A DNA stretch of 64,000 nt, taken from positions 992,001 to 1,056,000 of the forward strand of contig JAFCMP010000101.1 of the NCBI GenBank assembly GCA_017506865.1, in the 5' to 3' direction. Shown here piece by piece: positions 1 through 12,702 of this stretch; the stretch's first letter is position 1, and each line of letters opens with the position of its first letter. Source of the stretch: Tribonema minus (taxonomy: Eukaryota; Sar; Xanthophyceae; Tribonematales; Tribonemataceae). Made by a program: the position numbers and the translations under genes. The notes under the pieces are model-generated. The model did no database searches. It saw only the letters and a list, made by a program, of their open reading frames with translations, and was not told where the DNA came from.

Positions 1-734
1 CACGTCTGGCTGTACATGAAGTTGTGCCTTCGGTGTTGTGTTGCTGGGGTTTGCAGGCTGTAATGCCATGATGCAGTGCTTCACTCTGCCTATGACATCA
101 TGTGCTGCACTCATCCATTTGCATGCAGTTGCCATTTAGCATGCATGTACGCTTGAAATGCGTGCAATGACTTGAGCAGCACACCACGGCTGTTCCATGC
201 ACCCACAGCATTCCTACTCCACGCATGCATGCACCATGTGCTGTGCTCTGCAAGTTCGTGTGCCACGGACGTCCTCGTGACTTCAAATAAGCAGGAAGCA
301 TCTGACACATGGCAAATGTGACCTTCCTTGGTGCACACATCCACCTTTCCCCCCACGAGCCCAGTACGCAGTGCACCGCCAGCTCCATCACACTGAGTTC
401 CTTCAGCGTCATCTAGCTAGCACGCCACTCATATATGCAGCGGAAGCCCCGCAAGCTAATGTTGTCTTCAATTGCTTCTTGTATTCAAACCCCCACCAAG
501 GTGCTGATTGCAAGAATGCCAGAGTCCAGTGCGAAATGGCCATCAAAAAAATACCAGTACATGCATCACAGGCGATCAAGAGATCCGTACTGTACTGCAC
601 GCATGCATGCCAGTACCATGAGCAAGCAGCACAACACCACAGTGATCAGCAACAAGGCCGCAACCATCATCCAGTCACAGCAGCGGGACGCAGCAATGAA
701 AACGCCAACGCAGCATATTGTCTCTTGTTGCTTC
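1..734. other. Left-edge stretch, no gene seen
   Basis: This lies downstream of the minus-strand OST3/OST6 stop codon, so it should hold the 3' untranslated region of that gene and then intergenic DNA. Open frames here are short, rich in Cys, His and Met, overlap one another on both strands and show no recognisable domain. No RNA gene or repeat was seen. A gene entering from the left edge cannot be excluded. Confidence 0.5.
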
Positions 735-3700
735 TCATGGCATGTATCGAGTCCGGAACGCCTCTTTGACTGTCCGCACAACGTAGTCTACCAACAGGAC
801 CTTGACCTTGCGCCCAAATGCCTTCAGCCCCGGGTATTGATTCAACCAGATGGCACTCAGTCGGACAACGCGAAACCCGATACCACTGCTTTTTCTAATG
901 GTGCCTGTTGACAGTAGCGCCGCCAGTGGTGCAGGCAGCATCTGTACTTGACTGGAGAAGTTGTACCACGGTGATTTGAGGATGTAGAGAGCTAGAAATT
1001 CCCTTATACAGTGCACTAGCACTGCGATGCAACAGCAGACTGCCAAGTTTCGCAGCAGCGGGTGCGCACGTCGCCACTGTACTGCTGATGTAATACCCCA
1101 TGTTGCTCCTGCCATCAAGAGGTAGAGGAACGCAACAACAATGCCTTCCCACCACCATTGGTCCCTGCACAATGGCATTGTCAAGTCCGGTCAGAGTTCA
1201 AAGTCAGCAGATAACACAGGAGGGTGGGGAAATGTGTGTTGGTCGCAGCAGGCAAGCTGAACAGACCGATGTGCTGGGCAGGCAGTTGAGCCTGGTTGCT
1301 CCAAGGTGCATCAAGACCCGGTCGATCAGCTTGAAAGCCAAATTCACTACTGAGCGCAGTAACTGTCCAGGGCACTGTGAGGCATCGTTTCTGTGCTGCA
1401 AGCAATGGCAAGCAAGTACTTGACACCGCAGCTGCTACGCACGAGCACAATGACCAACGAGCAGAACCACAACTTCTTGTTCTTGGTGCGCAGCTCAAAG
1501 TGCCTTGTGATTGGTATTGGACAGATCGGGCAGTCTCACGCTGCCAGACTTTCGATTGAGGCTACAAGCCACCATGACCAGCAATGCATCAGGCTGCTGC
1601 ATCCTCTGTCCTCATCTTTCAATCATAGCTCTGTGCAGCAGGTACCAAGCACTTGATTAGCATTTGCAAGTACAAGGCGACACACCTACAACATGGCATT
1701 TCCACAGCCACAAGTGGAATATAATAAAAGTACATACCATAACATTGTGCATGTGGGGTGTAACTTTTCACCTGGCATTTGTACTGAAGAGCACAACTTT
1801 GTGGCCTGTGCTGTTGATACCCGTTGGCTTTGTACCATACTCCTGCGGGTTGCGGATGATGCAGTATATCTGCACGTACACACACGCAAGGCAACAACAA
1901 ATGTAGCAACATCGTGAGCACTCTCTGTTTGATGTTCAGCTTTAGATGGCAGATTGGCGCAAAACTTCAGTTGCCTCGTCCCCCGCACACACAAAAATCA
2001 TTCGCAGCGGTCCTGAAGCATGATGATGTACCGCGCAGTGTATACAAGCTGCAGCATGGTTTTATCAGTCACCCATACAGTCAAATTGCAGAGCACCCCT
2101 GTGCGGTGCCAGCAGAGGCATAGATGGCAACCTGCTGATTGTGTGGCTGATTGGGCCCCAGATCCGTGTCACTGCGGTTTGCTTCCATGCCAAAGGCATG
2201 GCATGGAGCAAGACGTTCTGTAACTTTCACTGCCCAACATGCCACAATGGTACCAGCAAATTCTGTGCAACTATTGACCCATTTGCGAGCAGCCCTGCCA
2301 GTTCCCTGCCACGTGGGGAAGCAACGCACCTTCCTCCTCATGTGCCAGTGACAGCAATCACATTTTTCCCAACAACAGTACAATCCTGCACTCAAGCAAA
2401 TACATGCAGGAGTTTGCTCCTAATGACAAGTGCATGTACATCACAAAGTATTTCTGAAGTATAATGCCATCATTTTACTGCCACTATCAACTCAATACGT
2501 ACCAGCCCCCCCACTCCCACGGTGTACGTAGCCAGGCTGACCATCAGCCACAGCGCCTTGCTGCGCACCAGTGCCAGCATGCGCGTTGGTTCCAACACCA
2601 CAAAGTGCGCTAGGACGGCCACCAGCGCAGCCGCCAGGCACACCGCCAGCTGCAGGTAGGTCATGTCACGCAGGACGACCAGGCTTTCACCGGTGGTCTC
2701 TGTGAACAACGCTGCAAATGTGTCCGGGCCTGCAGCAAGCACACAGGGGAGCGCGGTCAGATTGGCATGTCTTGCGCAAGCGACCAGTTGTGTAGGTAAG
2801 GTAGTGCCTTAAGGTTTTGAGGCGTGAGTTAGGTCAGACATAGCATATCTGCCCACGGGGTGCGCTGCTATTATTGAAGGGCTGCCTGGTGAAGCACAGT
2901 CGAACACGGACGCGTATGCTTATGTCGCCACTTGGTAGCATAAGTGCAGTCCAAGCTGTGCAGGCGATGCAGAACACAGCAAGGTGAAGCAACCAGATTT
3001 ACCTGAAGCCAGCAGCACATGCGTTCCTGCACCCAGCTTTTCTGGCAGGGCCTTCCCCATTGGGTACGCCTTGTCCGGTGGAAGCATGAAGATATGCGGG
3101 GCGCTCTGCAGCTGCACATTCATGAATGCCGATTTGCCACTGTCGACGTCGATGGTGACCTGTGTTGGCAAGACACCACATGACAGTCAAGTGGCTCTCA
3201 TCAATAAAAAAAGTCGCGTAACAATGCAATCATTCAGCTTGGTACCAGTGCTTTGAATTATTGTATGCATCCAATGCTGCATATATGGTGTTCATCAGGC
3301 AAGACAGGCAGGTGAGTGTGGTGCGCTGTGTCTTGTCGTGTTCAAATGGTTCAACTGCTACATGATGTACACATTATAGCTGTACCAGCTTGCTCCACCA
3401 GAAACCAGCCCGAGCGCCTTTCTCAATTGCACACAAGCGCCAGTACAGCCCGGCCCCACAACAGCGGTGAGATCATGTACTGTAGCAGGGATATGATGAA
3501 GCGTCATCACATGCTGGACGCTTCCGTGTCAAAGCTGACAGACAGTACAAACAGGCGCAGGCTGCACAGCGATCTGTGTGAGCGCATGCATCAAATGAAG
3601 CTATTGACAACACCAAATCTATTGAAATGATCACTGGTCTTAGCTGCTGCTTACCCAGAAAACAGGGCGATCTTCGTTCTGTACATCGTGTACAAGGTGG

Positions 3701-4119
3701 TAGCTCCTCGCCAGCTCCGCAAACTTTGGCTTGATGACGAGGCATTGCGAACATTTGAAGTGGGGGGCAGCGGCATTGAAAAGGATGACAACGTGGTATG
3801 GTCGAGGCGTGTTCATGACGAACCTGCAGCACGGAGTAGAAATTCAAAGTTGGGGTTAGTTGAGTGTCAACTAACGCGCTTCTGTTTGTGACTGGATCTC
3901 AAAATTGTGCCTTAATGGTATGCAACAATGAACGACTTGCCTGGTGAAATTTGCGTCTACGAGCGTAATGACATCACTTGGAGCTTGGCTGTGGGCCTGG
4001 CGCAGCGCAGCCAATTTGCTGGCTCCCGTATTGACAGTGCTGCTGCGTGCGGCGTGGACAGCTGCCACCAGGAGCCCACATAGCAGCAGCTCCAGCAGTC
4101 GCCGCGCACCCAAGCCCAT
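735..4119 (-). CDS. OST3/OST6 (TUSC3/MAGT1-type) oligosaccharyltransferase subunit
   Basis: Predicted ER membrane thiol-oxidoreductase subunit of the N-glycosylation complex. Six exons, in coding order: 4119-3941, 3823-3655, 3159-3003, 2729-2503, 2217-2132, 1164-735. All phases agree and give 415 residues. A signal peptide (GLGARRLLELLLCGLLVAAV) is followed by a thioredoxin-like domain. Its motif FKCSQCLVIKPKFAELARSY carries the CxxC pair used by the family to form mixed disulfides with substrates. Four membrane segments follow, and the end of the last one (HCIREFLALYILKSPWYNF) matches the family's C-terminal signature. Intron 1 starts with GC (CAG|GCAAGT), and the reading frame requires it. 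A tail of about 75 residues beyond the usual C-terminus is unusual; animal, plant and yeast members have about 330-350 residues. The family call is firm; OST3 versus OST6 is not resolved. Confidence 0.88.
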
Positions 4120-4253
4120 AGAGCTACCCTCACCACGGAAAGGTTTAGTTCTGATGTTCGAACTTCAACAGTTCAGAAAAAATGGGGAATTGAAGTTTGG
4201 GGTTGCGACGAAAACGTAGTCCTGCGCATGCATGGCTCGCAGCCATGCCTACT
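4120..4253. promoter_or_regulatory. Shared divergent promoter region, OST3/OST6 and MFSD1-like
   Basis: Only 134 bases separate the two start codons, so both 5' untranslated regions and promoters must share this space unless one gene has an upstream noncoding exon. No clear TATA box is visible. Inference from spacing only. Confidence 0.4.
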
Positions 4254-7200
4254 ATGATTCAAGCCTCACCTGGTCCGCCAGGCGGGGGTGGTGCAGCGGC
4301 CTCAGGTATGCATCGGGCTACGCAATCTCCCTGAAAAAACCAAGTCGGTTCTCAGCTTTGCCCTGCCTCCGTTGCTGCCGCTTGCTGACAGAAGGTGAAG
4401 AGGAGGAGTTGCTGGCGCAATCGGCTACGCAAGGAAATGGCTCAAGGGCGTACCAGTCAATGCAGGGGTCGCATACGACGGGAACGGAGACTCCGACATC
4501 CGAGGCACAGCTCTCTGCCAATGCGAGTCCTTCAATTCATTTCGATGAACGGCTCAAGGACCTCACGTCATCTGTGCAAAACCCGGTCATGTACTTCGCA
4601 ACGGAGGATTTTGCAATGTGGAACCCCACCGACCACCATCGACCGGAGTCGTTCAGGTGAGAGAGCCCTCGGCAACGCGCTCTCAACAATTGTTTACAAT
4701 CAGGTGACCACACAGGATACTACCCAATGCCTTCTTGCCGCTTGCTGTCTGGCAGAGAGATGGAGGAGACACTGGGAGAGGAGGAGGTGGTGGTGTCGCG
4801 GTGGCCTTGCATAGCATGTGCACAGAGGGCATCACCACGAGCTGTGCGTTTTGGGATTCTGGTACGTCAGGGGTGTGTGTGTTACTAGCGGCATATGCAA
4901 GCTGTTGTTGTTTTAGCTGTCATGCCATCTATGATGCAGCTGGATGGATTATCTTCGGTAAAGCGACGACTCACCGACGAGTACACATGCTTGCCTGCCA
5001 TTCCGCAGCTACATCCTCATTAGTGTATTGTCTGTGATCATGTACTCGACAAGAGTGAGGCTTCGACGCTTTGCCGGTCTGCTGTCACAAAAAGGCAACC
5101 CACGCTTGCACAGGTCGTTTCCATGCTATACCATAAAAACGCTCATGCTCGGTCAATGGCTTAGTGTTGATGGGCCACACAGATGAAGCCCGTGAGCTCT
5201 TGTTAACATCGTACGCCTCGTCTTGCTGTATTGCAGATCCTCGTGTCCCTGGTGCCCTTTGGGTCCCACTTTGTCAAAAACTCGCTTAGCAGCCTGCAGG
5301 TGTACTTCATGGACAACCCAAAGCTCAACTTCACAGGTGTCAAGTATGGGTCAATCATGAGCGCGCAGAGCCTTCCAAATATTGTCATGCCATTCCTGGG
5401 GGGCGTCATACTTGACAGCAAGGTATGTTGATTCAATCAATAGCAATACCTACGCTGCGCTTTGGTACGATGATAACATGCTGCAAGCATCATCTCAGTG
5501 CTGATGCTTTCATCCTGATGTGCTGTTCTTGGCTGTGTACAGCATCGGTCACTTCATGTGTTCACCCTGCTTCCACTTTTGCGGCCTGTTGCCAATGTGC
5601 ATGATGTCCTGCTTGCAGCTAAATACTATGAGACCTGTGCTCAGCTGCTCACCTGTCACACTTCTGGCCTCCGCATCTCAGGGCCCACGCGTGGGGATCA
5701 AGACTTTCTTGGCGATTGCGTTGGCAGGGCACATTGCATTTACACTGGCGATGGGCGCGGGGAATTTCCCGCTTGCAATGGGGGGCTCTGTCATATTTGG
5801 CTTGGGGACGGGCACGCTGGTGGTGGCACAACGAGCTGTGGTTTCCCAGGTGTGTCAAGCAGTCAGCCACATTCAATATGGACTTGATGACTCTGTATTA
5901 TTGGAACAGTGCAGAGTCATCGTACAGACCTAACTGAGGGGAAAGAGCTTTCGCATCAGCGCTGTTTGCACAGGTTGACGCTGCCACATGAACGTATGCC
6001 ACCTTGCCCAGTCAGCGTCAGCCCGAATCCCGGCCCTGAGGCATATAGCGGGACCTTTTGCATGCACCGCCAACATCATTGCTGACGTATAAAAGTGCGC
6101 CCTGCTTTACCTGTTGCAGTATTTCTATGACAAGGAGCTGACATTTGCTCTGGGAGTCACTGTGGCGGTGGCATGCGTTGCCAAGAGCTCAGCCAAAGCG
6201 GCGGCAGCAGCCATTGCGGAGGCATTTGGGGGATATATGGCAGCACTGTGGTGCGGTGGTCTGCTATTGGTAAGTCGCCGCGCCAGAGTGCACCGGTTAT
6301 CACTGTTCCCTGAGTGGTTTAACGTGCTCATTGTGTTCGAAAAGGGTGTGCTTAGTGTTAGTGTCATCCGGTAATGTATACTTGTACTACAAAGTACGAC
6401 GTAGTATGCTTGCACTTGCCATCTGATCTGGTCCTTCTTCAGACTCTGGCCATTGGCACAGTGGGTTCTTGCGTCCGCTCATGTTGATAGCACAATATTG
6501 AAACGAATTGCAATGAACGCGTGCTGCTCAAACGTATTGGACCAAAAGCAGCTGAGATGATGGCGCAATGCACACATAGCAATACACATCATGGCATGCA
6601 CGGACTGCTGGTTGAACATTGCCAGCATGTTTGACACCTGGCGCCCTAACCCAAGCCTGCACAGACCTGGCTTCGCTGGCACAAAGCTTGCCATCAAGCA
6701 GCACACTCAGAACATGATGTCTTCAGATTATCGACCAATCGCTTAACTCCTGTGCGCAATGACGGGAAGAGCATTGCATCAGCAAATACGGGGAGAGCAT
6801 TACATTAGCATGTCGATCATGCCAGGCTCAGACACTCTCACTTAAGCTTCACAGGGCTCTACTAGGAGGCGTAACTCTGTGCATGAAGTATGGTGGCGAA
6901 GGGCATGTCGCAATTATGATCGACTGCTGATTGTGCCCTGCAGGGGATGTCATTTGCGGCCGGGGCCGTATATGCAAAAGTGTCTGAGAGGGCAGCCAGC
7001 AGAGCAGGAGTGGAGGAGCACGGGGTGGGGCATGTGGCGTTGACACCTGCAGCAGTGGGTCTCACGCTAAGGCGCAGCACGCTGGCGTTTCTGTGCCTGG
7101 TCATTCTGCACACTGTCTTCATCATGGTCTACCACCTGTTTGGTGAGCTGCAGAACCACCGGTGAAGAATGCTGGTGTGATCGTGCCAGGCATCTGTCGC

Positions 7201-9529
7201 TTGCTCATCACCAAATGCAAGTAGAGGAGCGAGCACATGATAGTGCAATGACCTGTACTGCTTCACATGTCACTGCCTTGCATGTGACGCCATTTAGTTT
7301 CACATTATAAGTCGCAAATAGCAGCACATCCTGTTGACTCATGAGTGTATCATGTGAGACGGCCTGCGCACTTGCATCGCTGGCAGTACTTGTGCTTTCA
7401 TGTATTCATCCAATACTTCGAAGTATGCTGCTGCGCACAATGTGCGTGCATTGACTTGAGGTAGATGTACAGATGTACGCGCCAGTAGCATAACTGCCAT
7501 CGTCGTCATTAGCAGATCCGTAATGACGGCACCTGAATTTTGTCCCACTGTATTGTCATCAAGTCACGAGAGCCACAGATGCTCAGGCCTACTACTGCAT
7601 ACTGTTTTCGACAAACTACCCACATACGCCTCACGTGCCCTTGTGCCTGCTGCAGCCAACTTCAGCGGCCACTACTTGGTCCAGATGTATGGCATGACGG
7701 CTGTGCAGGCGGGGCTGGCCAGTAGCGTCATGCCACTGGCGGTGGTCTTCTGCGCGCCAGTTGCGGGGTTTGTCCTGGACAAGTTTGGGGGACAGCTCTA
7801 CGTGCTGCTCGTGTGCAACATCGTCACGCTGCTGGCATACGTCCTGCTGCTCAAGGTGACGGGGCAGTTGCTTCTGATTGGCATGAGAACACGTGGGCAT
7901 GCTCTCACCGCATGATGCCTACCTTGCTTGGTGGTGGTCATGCCCATCTGTCCTTTCATCCTTTCAACTGGAGGCCCGAGTGCTATCCCCTTGGTCGAGC
8001 ACTTTGTATTGCAGACGTGTATCCAGGATGCACCGTTGTGCATGCGGTCTGAATGTTGAAAGGGGTGTGCACCAGGGTGACTATAGTGGCACCGCACCCG
8101 CATCATTATGCTTGTAGGAACCAGCACAGTACTGATGGGTACTGGTGAACGGGGTGCCTTGTGCACATGGCGCTGCGTGATGCGCCTTGCCTTTTTCATG
8201 CATTGTCTGGCTGGCTGCTGTGTGTTCTTGTCACCTGGTGCAGGACTTGTGGAGCCCTGTCGCTTGCATCGTGCTTCTGGCACTGTGCGAGAGCTTTGTA
8301 CCGACGATACTGCTTTCGGCCTACCCACTCACAGGTATACAGTCTGGTCTGCAATATAACCCTGTAGCTTCACAGGCCAATAGCACATGTACTACTAGTA
8401 GTAGTGACATTTACATCTGGCGCGCGTCACATGTGATGGACATGGTGGGACCAGTGCTCTTGTCAACGGCAGCGGTTCTCTGCTGGCTTCTGGTGGACCA
8501 CTGTTGGACAGCGCAGTTCTTGCTGAAGACATGTACACACTGTAGCTGGTGTTACTTGTGGCCTGCAGTCTCGCTTCATCATGCTGCATGGCTGCACGTG
8601 TTTGAGATGGGCATCATGGTTGTAGTGCCGGTTTATTTGAGCCTATGCTGCGCAAAGCAAGTTGCAACATGCACCATGACACAGCATTGCTCAACTTGGG
8701 GGACCGCGTTCTGCGAACCAGCAGCAGTGTACTACGTGGGCTCATTGATGACATCCCTTCTGATATGGAGCTGAAAGCAGCTTCGACAGACAATTGCTAA
8801 TAACCCCCACAATCGTGCATCTTGAAGCGCGCCAAGTCCCTCACTGCGATATGTATGCAGGGGGCTTCACCATGAATTTGACAGCCGCTGATAGTGTCTC
8901 GTGCTCATCCGTTGCTGTCTCCAGTTGACAGGAGTGTATACGGTGCTGCGTTTGGCTTCAGCGAGGTGAGTCACACTTGTGCGACAGCTCCACTCGAGCG
9001 GTGTGCTGTGATGCATCCAGCAGGCTACGTTGACTGTTAGTCTTTAGTGTTGCTGCAAGTTGGCAAACCATGATTTGTGCTGCCAGGGCACAGAATGCTG
9101 AACTGCAGGGGCGTAAAGCATCATGGTCTGTCACATTGTGCACTGCATTTGTGCAAGTACAAGGACGCTGTATGGCCGGTGTATTCAACAAATGTGGGCT
9201 ATGCTTTCACAGCCAATGGTCATTATCAGGCACACAGTTTATTGTTGCAGAGCAGTGGCGCATCACTGCTGACCAATCTGACGCACAAACACTTGTTTGC
9301 GTGCCATTCTGTGCAGGTTGTGCAAGCCTTCGGGCTGCTGCTTGGCAACGTGTACATGGGGTGGGTGCGGGACACAACATCCTCCTACGAGGGGGACATA
9401 ATCTTTGTCATCTGCATGACTTTGGCATGCCTGTGCCTCACTCTGCTGCTCATAGTGTGGGACTGCAGACACGGCAACATTTTGAACTGCCCGCGTGGGC
9501 ATTATGGGTATAGAAGCCTCCAAGCATAG
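4254..9529 (+). CDS. MFSD1-like lysosomal major facilitator transporter
   Basis: Eleven exons: 4254-4305, 4392-4656, 4756-4861, 5237-5422, 5682-5849, 6120-6269, 6944-7142, 7656-7855, 8244-8334, 8925-8965, 9317-9529. They close in phase to 556 residues. The N-terminal cytosolic region of about 135 residues is Ser/Thr/Gly-rich and contains EGEEEELLAQS, an acidic dileucine of the kind that sorts MFSD1 to lysosomes. The first membrane segment (ILVSLVPFGSHFVKN) and the motif VIFGLGTGTLVVAQRAVVSQ, equivalent to the family's GIGGESLAVAQ, support MFSD1 over other MFS groups. The C-terminus ends YGYRSLQA, which includes a second possible sorting signal of the YxxL type. The start was chosen because only this ATG joins the acidic exon in phase. 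The substrate is not predictable from sequence; animal MFSD1 exports dipeptides. A central loop (residues near ERAASRAGVEEHG) is longer than usual. Confidence 0.85.
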
Positions 9530-10461
9530 TCCCTCCTCTCCCTTCGACACGACTCAAATGCACATGCCGCACAACGTGCCACCAGAGGCAAGGCACCCAG
9601 CTCAATAGACATCACATCACAGTTTCACATCTTGGTACACTGTTGACGGTGCATCGCTGCCAACAACAATGTATGCTACAGTGCCACATTATCTTCACCG
9701 TTGACAGTGGAGCCACCTTTTGTTATTGCAGTGCTGCACTGTGGAGTAGGGTTCAGATGAAGGCGCTCATTTCACGCCCTCCTTTTCCCCACGACATCAG
9801 TCAGCAATGATGATGTATGCTTTTGTTTTTGCGACCAGTGTTGTCCTGTAAATGGCGGTATAGTCATGGACCTAGCCTGGGTGCTTGTGCTTCCTGCGTG
9901 CCGTGCGTAACTCTGTGCCTGTTATGCCTTAAAAGCAGCAGTCCAGCACGACAGAATCCAATGAAAATGAACGACGTCATTACACATCCCCACCACTTTC
10001 ACAGCGGCCGCACTGATGTGTGGTGATTGGAGGCATACTAAATGGTCAGGTTGCCACGTACTACTGTAAATGTTGCGAAATGACACTCCACTGATGATGC
10101 AATCGCTGCCCTTTGACTCGGCTACAGAAGCGCTGACATGAGCCAGTTGCAAGCTTCAAGATATGTCAGGCATACAAACTCATTGCACGAAATCATACAC
10201 TTGGGAAGTTTTGATCATTGCCCAATCAATGCCATTGTTTGGTGCCGACAAGACCTCGTGAACGCTATTCCTTAATCTCATTGCTTGAACCACAAAACTG
10301 GCGGATGCGGCTCGCAGGCTGCTGCGAGAGCCGCTGACAACATCCGGAAGACAGAGATTACATACAGTGTACTATGTGCTCTGCACGCCACACAGGCGGC
10401 CTTTGCCCAGCCCTGCTGATGCTCCAGCTCCAGGCAACACGAAAGTACTCCACTATACACA
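9530..10461. other. Convergent intergenic region, no gene seen
   Basis: This separates the stop codons of the plus-strand transporter and the minus-strand Rdx gene, so it holds two 3' untranslated regions. TGTAA motifs occur near 9848 and 10067 but are not proof of polyadenylation sites. No open frame shows domain similarity. Confidence 0.5.
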
Positions 10462-12702
10462 CTAGATTTCGCCGGTATGCGAACCACTGCCTGCACCGTT
10501 TGGCAGGTCAAATGTTGACGGCTCGCCGTAGACAGCTTTGCCATGCCGCCGCTCCTTCCGCTGCTTCCGGATGGCCTCTTTGATGACGGACATTTGCAAG
10601 TAGACACTTGACCTGTCCCGCCGCTTGCTGTACACCACCTGCTAGAACAAAGCGCACCGCAGTCGATGTGTCAGTCAACACACCAGCAGCACTCAAGAAG
10701 CGCGAGATTGGCGTTGAAAGGGCGCGGCAATTCGCATGCTGACACCAATGAATGGCTATAGGCAAGCAATGCGGTGTGCGACTGCACGTGCCTTAGGGTT
10801 AGCGTTAGGGAAACCCTAACCCTAACTTACAACTTCACGTGGAACGCTTGCAGCCAGGGGCATGAACCACAACGGTCATACACAGTTGTCACCTTTTCAA
10901 GACTGGGCAATACTTACGGCAGTGGAGCTGAGCTACCAAATATGACCACCTTGTAACCGGGTGCCCCAAATCGTGGCCCCTGGTGTCTTGCGGGCAGCAT
11001 ATATACCAGAAACACACAAATTGCAATGTACAGCACACCTGGTGTATGCTGGTATGTAATACATACCCTTATTACCTGTCAGTCTACCCTTGACCCTTGG
11101 TACAATGATTTCAGCAACTATGCGGAGTCCATACAAACGACAGACAGGCAATCATATATGCCTGCATCTGCTACCAGAAGCACAGCAACGGCGAGAGAGC
11201 TAGAGCTGGATGGTGGTGATGTCAGCATGATAACGGCGGCAGGCGGGCTTGATTTCTGAGATAGCCTGCCTGCCAGCAAAGAGTCTACCTTTGCAGCTTG
11301 ATTTCGAACTTCTTCACAGGGGCGCCTACTGCCTCGATTGCTCTTGGGCATGCCCCACAACAGCAGCGTGTTGTTCGACGTAGGACTTATGTATCTCAAG
11401 CAACATGGTGAGCGGTGACCTGCTAAACACAAGAGTTGGATTGCGCTGGCGTTGACATATAACTGCACTGCAATAGCTCTCTACCCCGGGATCATTCCAC
11501 CAACGCCATTCCACAAGTACCAACCACAACCACCCTTGTGCTGCATCCACCAAGCCGCCGGCGACCCTACGTTGAGATGTGTACGCAAGACACGTTTAGT
11601 GCTTGAAGTACTTGAAAGGGCCAAGTAGGTACCACTAGCAGCAAATAATATATTATGTTGATCAACTTAGAGTTGGCCTGGTTGGCTCTTTTGAAAGCAA
11701 AGGTTTTCGTGACTGTCGCTGCAGCCAACCAACCGTTTACAGAAAAACATGGTGTTGAGACACACAGGCGAGGATGGTCTGCAGTCAAAGCAACCATTAC
11801 ATCTGCAGCACGGTATATTGTACCCGACTTCACTTCAGAATTGCCACACACGCACCTCGCCATCCACAAGCAGGTCAAATGCGCCCTCACTCCGAGGCCC
11901 AAGAACAGGCAGCACCTCCCGCTTGATAAGCACATCCGGGCATTGCTCCTTGATGATCTGCTCCGCTGCGTCACAATACACAGCGTATCCTCCAAATCCA
12001 GCGTCTGCATCACAGAGCAGGCAGCAGCAGGTAAGCTCATGTCCTGTCGTCATCAAGTTCAAGTTGTTCTTGTTGCATCTCACAAGGCTCAAAGTATTAA
12101 TTGTACATGTTCACACCACCGCATTGTACACAGACCGGAAATTCAGAAGGTGCTCTCACAAATTCATTTCTTCGGCGAGCTAGGGATGGATGGCCCAGAA
12201 GATTCCGCAAGGTTGCCACACGGGCGCTTTGAAGTACGTGCAGCGCAATAAATCGCAATATGAATAGTACCAGTAACTTACATTGGATGGTGACCAGCAC
12301 ACGCCTCTCAGTCATCGCCTCATACTTGGCGATCGTCATCGCTGGTGCAAAATCAAACTGGTACTCCTGCCGTTGTGCATCGTCATCTGCACTGGCCGCT
12401 GTCCTGGGAGTGAACCCTCTCTCCCGGTCAGCGCTGTGAGTCTGCGTATGCGTTCTGGCTCCAGCAGCGTTTGCGCTATTTGCCAGGCGCCCCTCTCTCT
12501 GCTTCTTCAGAGATCCAAAGATCCCAGAGAGCCCGCGCGACTCTCGGGTGTTGCCACCTCCCCTGAAGCCAAACTGCTTGTGACCCTGCTTAGGAAGGTG
12601 TTGCCTGCCTCCAAAGTTCGGTTTGAGGGCCGCCGCCATCGAGCTGGAGGTCAGCACTATGGTCAAGACCAGCAGACATGCCTGCACGGAGGGCGAGGGC
12701 AT
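10462..12702 (-). CDS. Secretory Rdx-fold (SelW/SelT-like) protein without CxxC
   Basis: Three exons: 12702-12282, 12004-11856, 10638-10462, in phase, 248 residues. The N-terminus PSPSVQACLLVLTIVLTSSS reads as a signal peptide or anchor. About 100 low-complexity Gly/Arg/Thr residues follow. Residues about 133-220 match the Rdx family, whose members are thioredoxin-like and include selenoproteins W, T and H: VLVTIQ, then YAGFGGYAVYCDAAEQIIKE, then the diagnostic GAFDLLVDGEVVYSKR. In relatives the segment after the first strand is CxxC or CxxSec; here it reads YAGFGGY across the exon junction, with no Cys pair and no in-frame TGA. The redox centre therefore seems lost. A basic helix and a Gly/Ser tail end the protein. 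An alternative splice site could change the junction, but only this acceptor keeps phase. Function unknown; a role in the secretory pathway is inferred. Confidence 0.7.
10793..10829. repeat. Inverted telomere-like TTAGGG motifs
   Basis: Two to three TTAGGG-type units are followed after a short AAA loop by their complement, CCCTAACCCTAA. The whole can fold as a hairpin. It lies in intron 2 of the Rdx gene. It is too short to be called a relic telomere with certainty. Confidence 0.5.
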
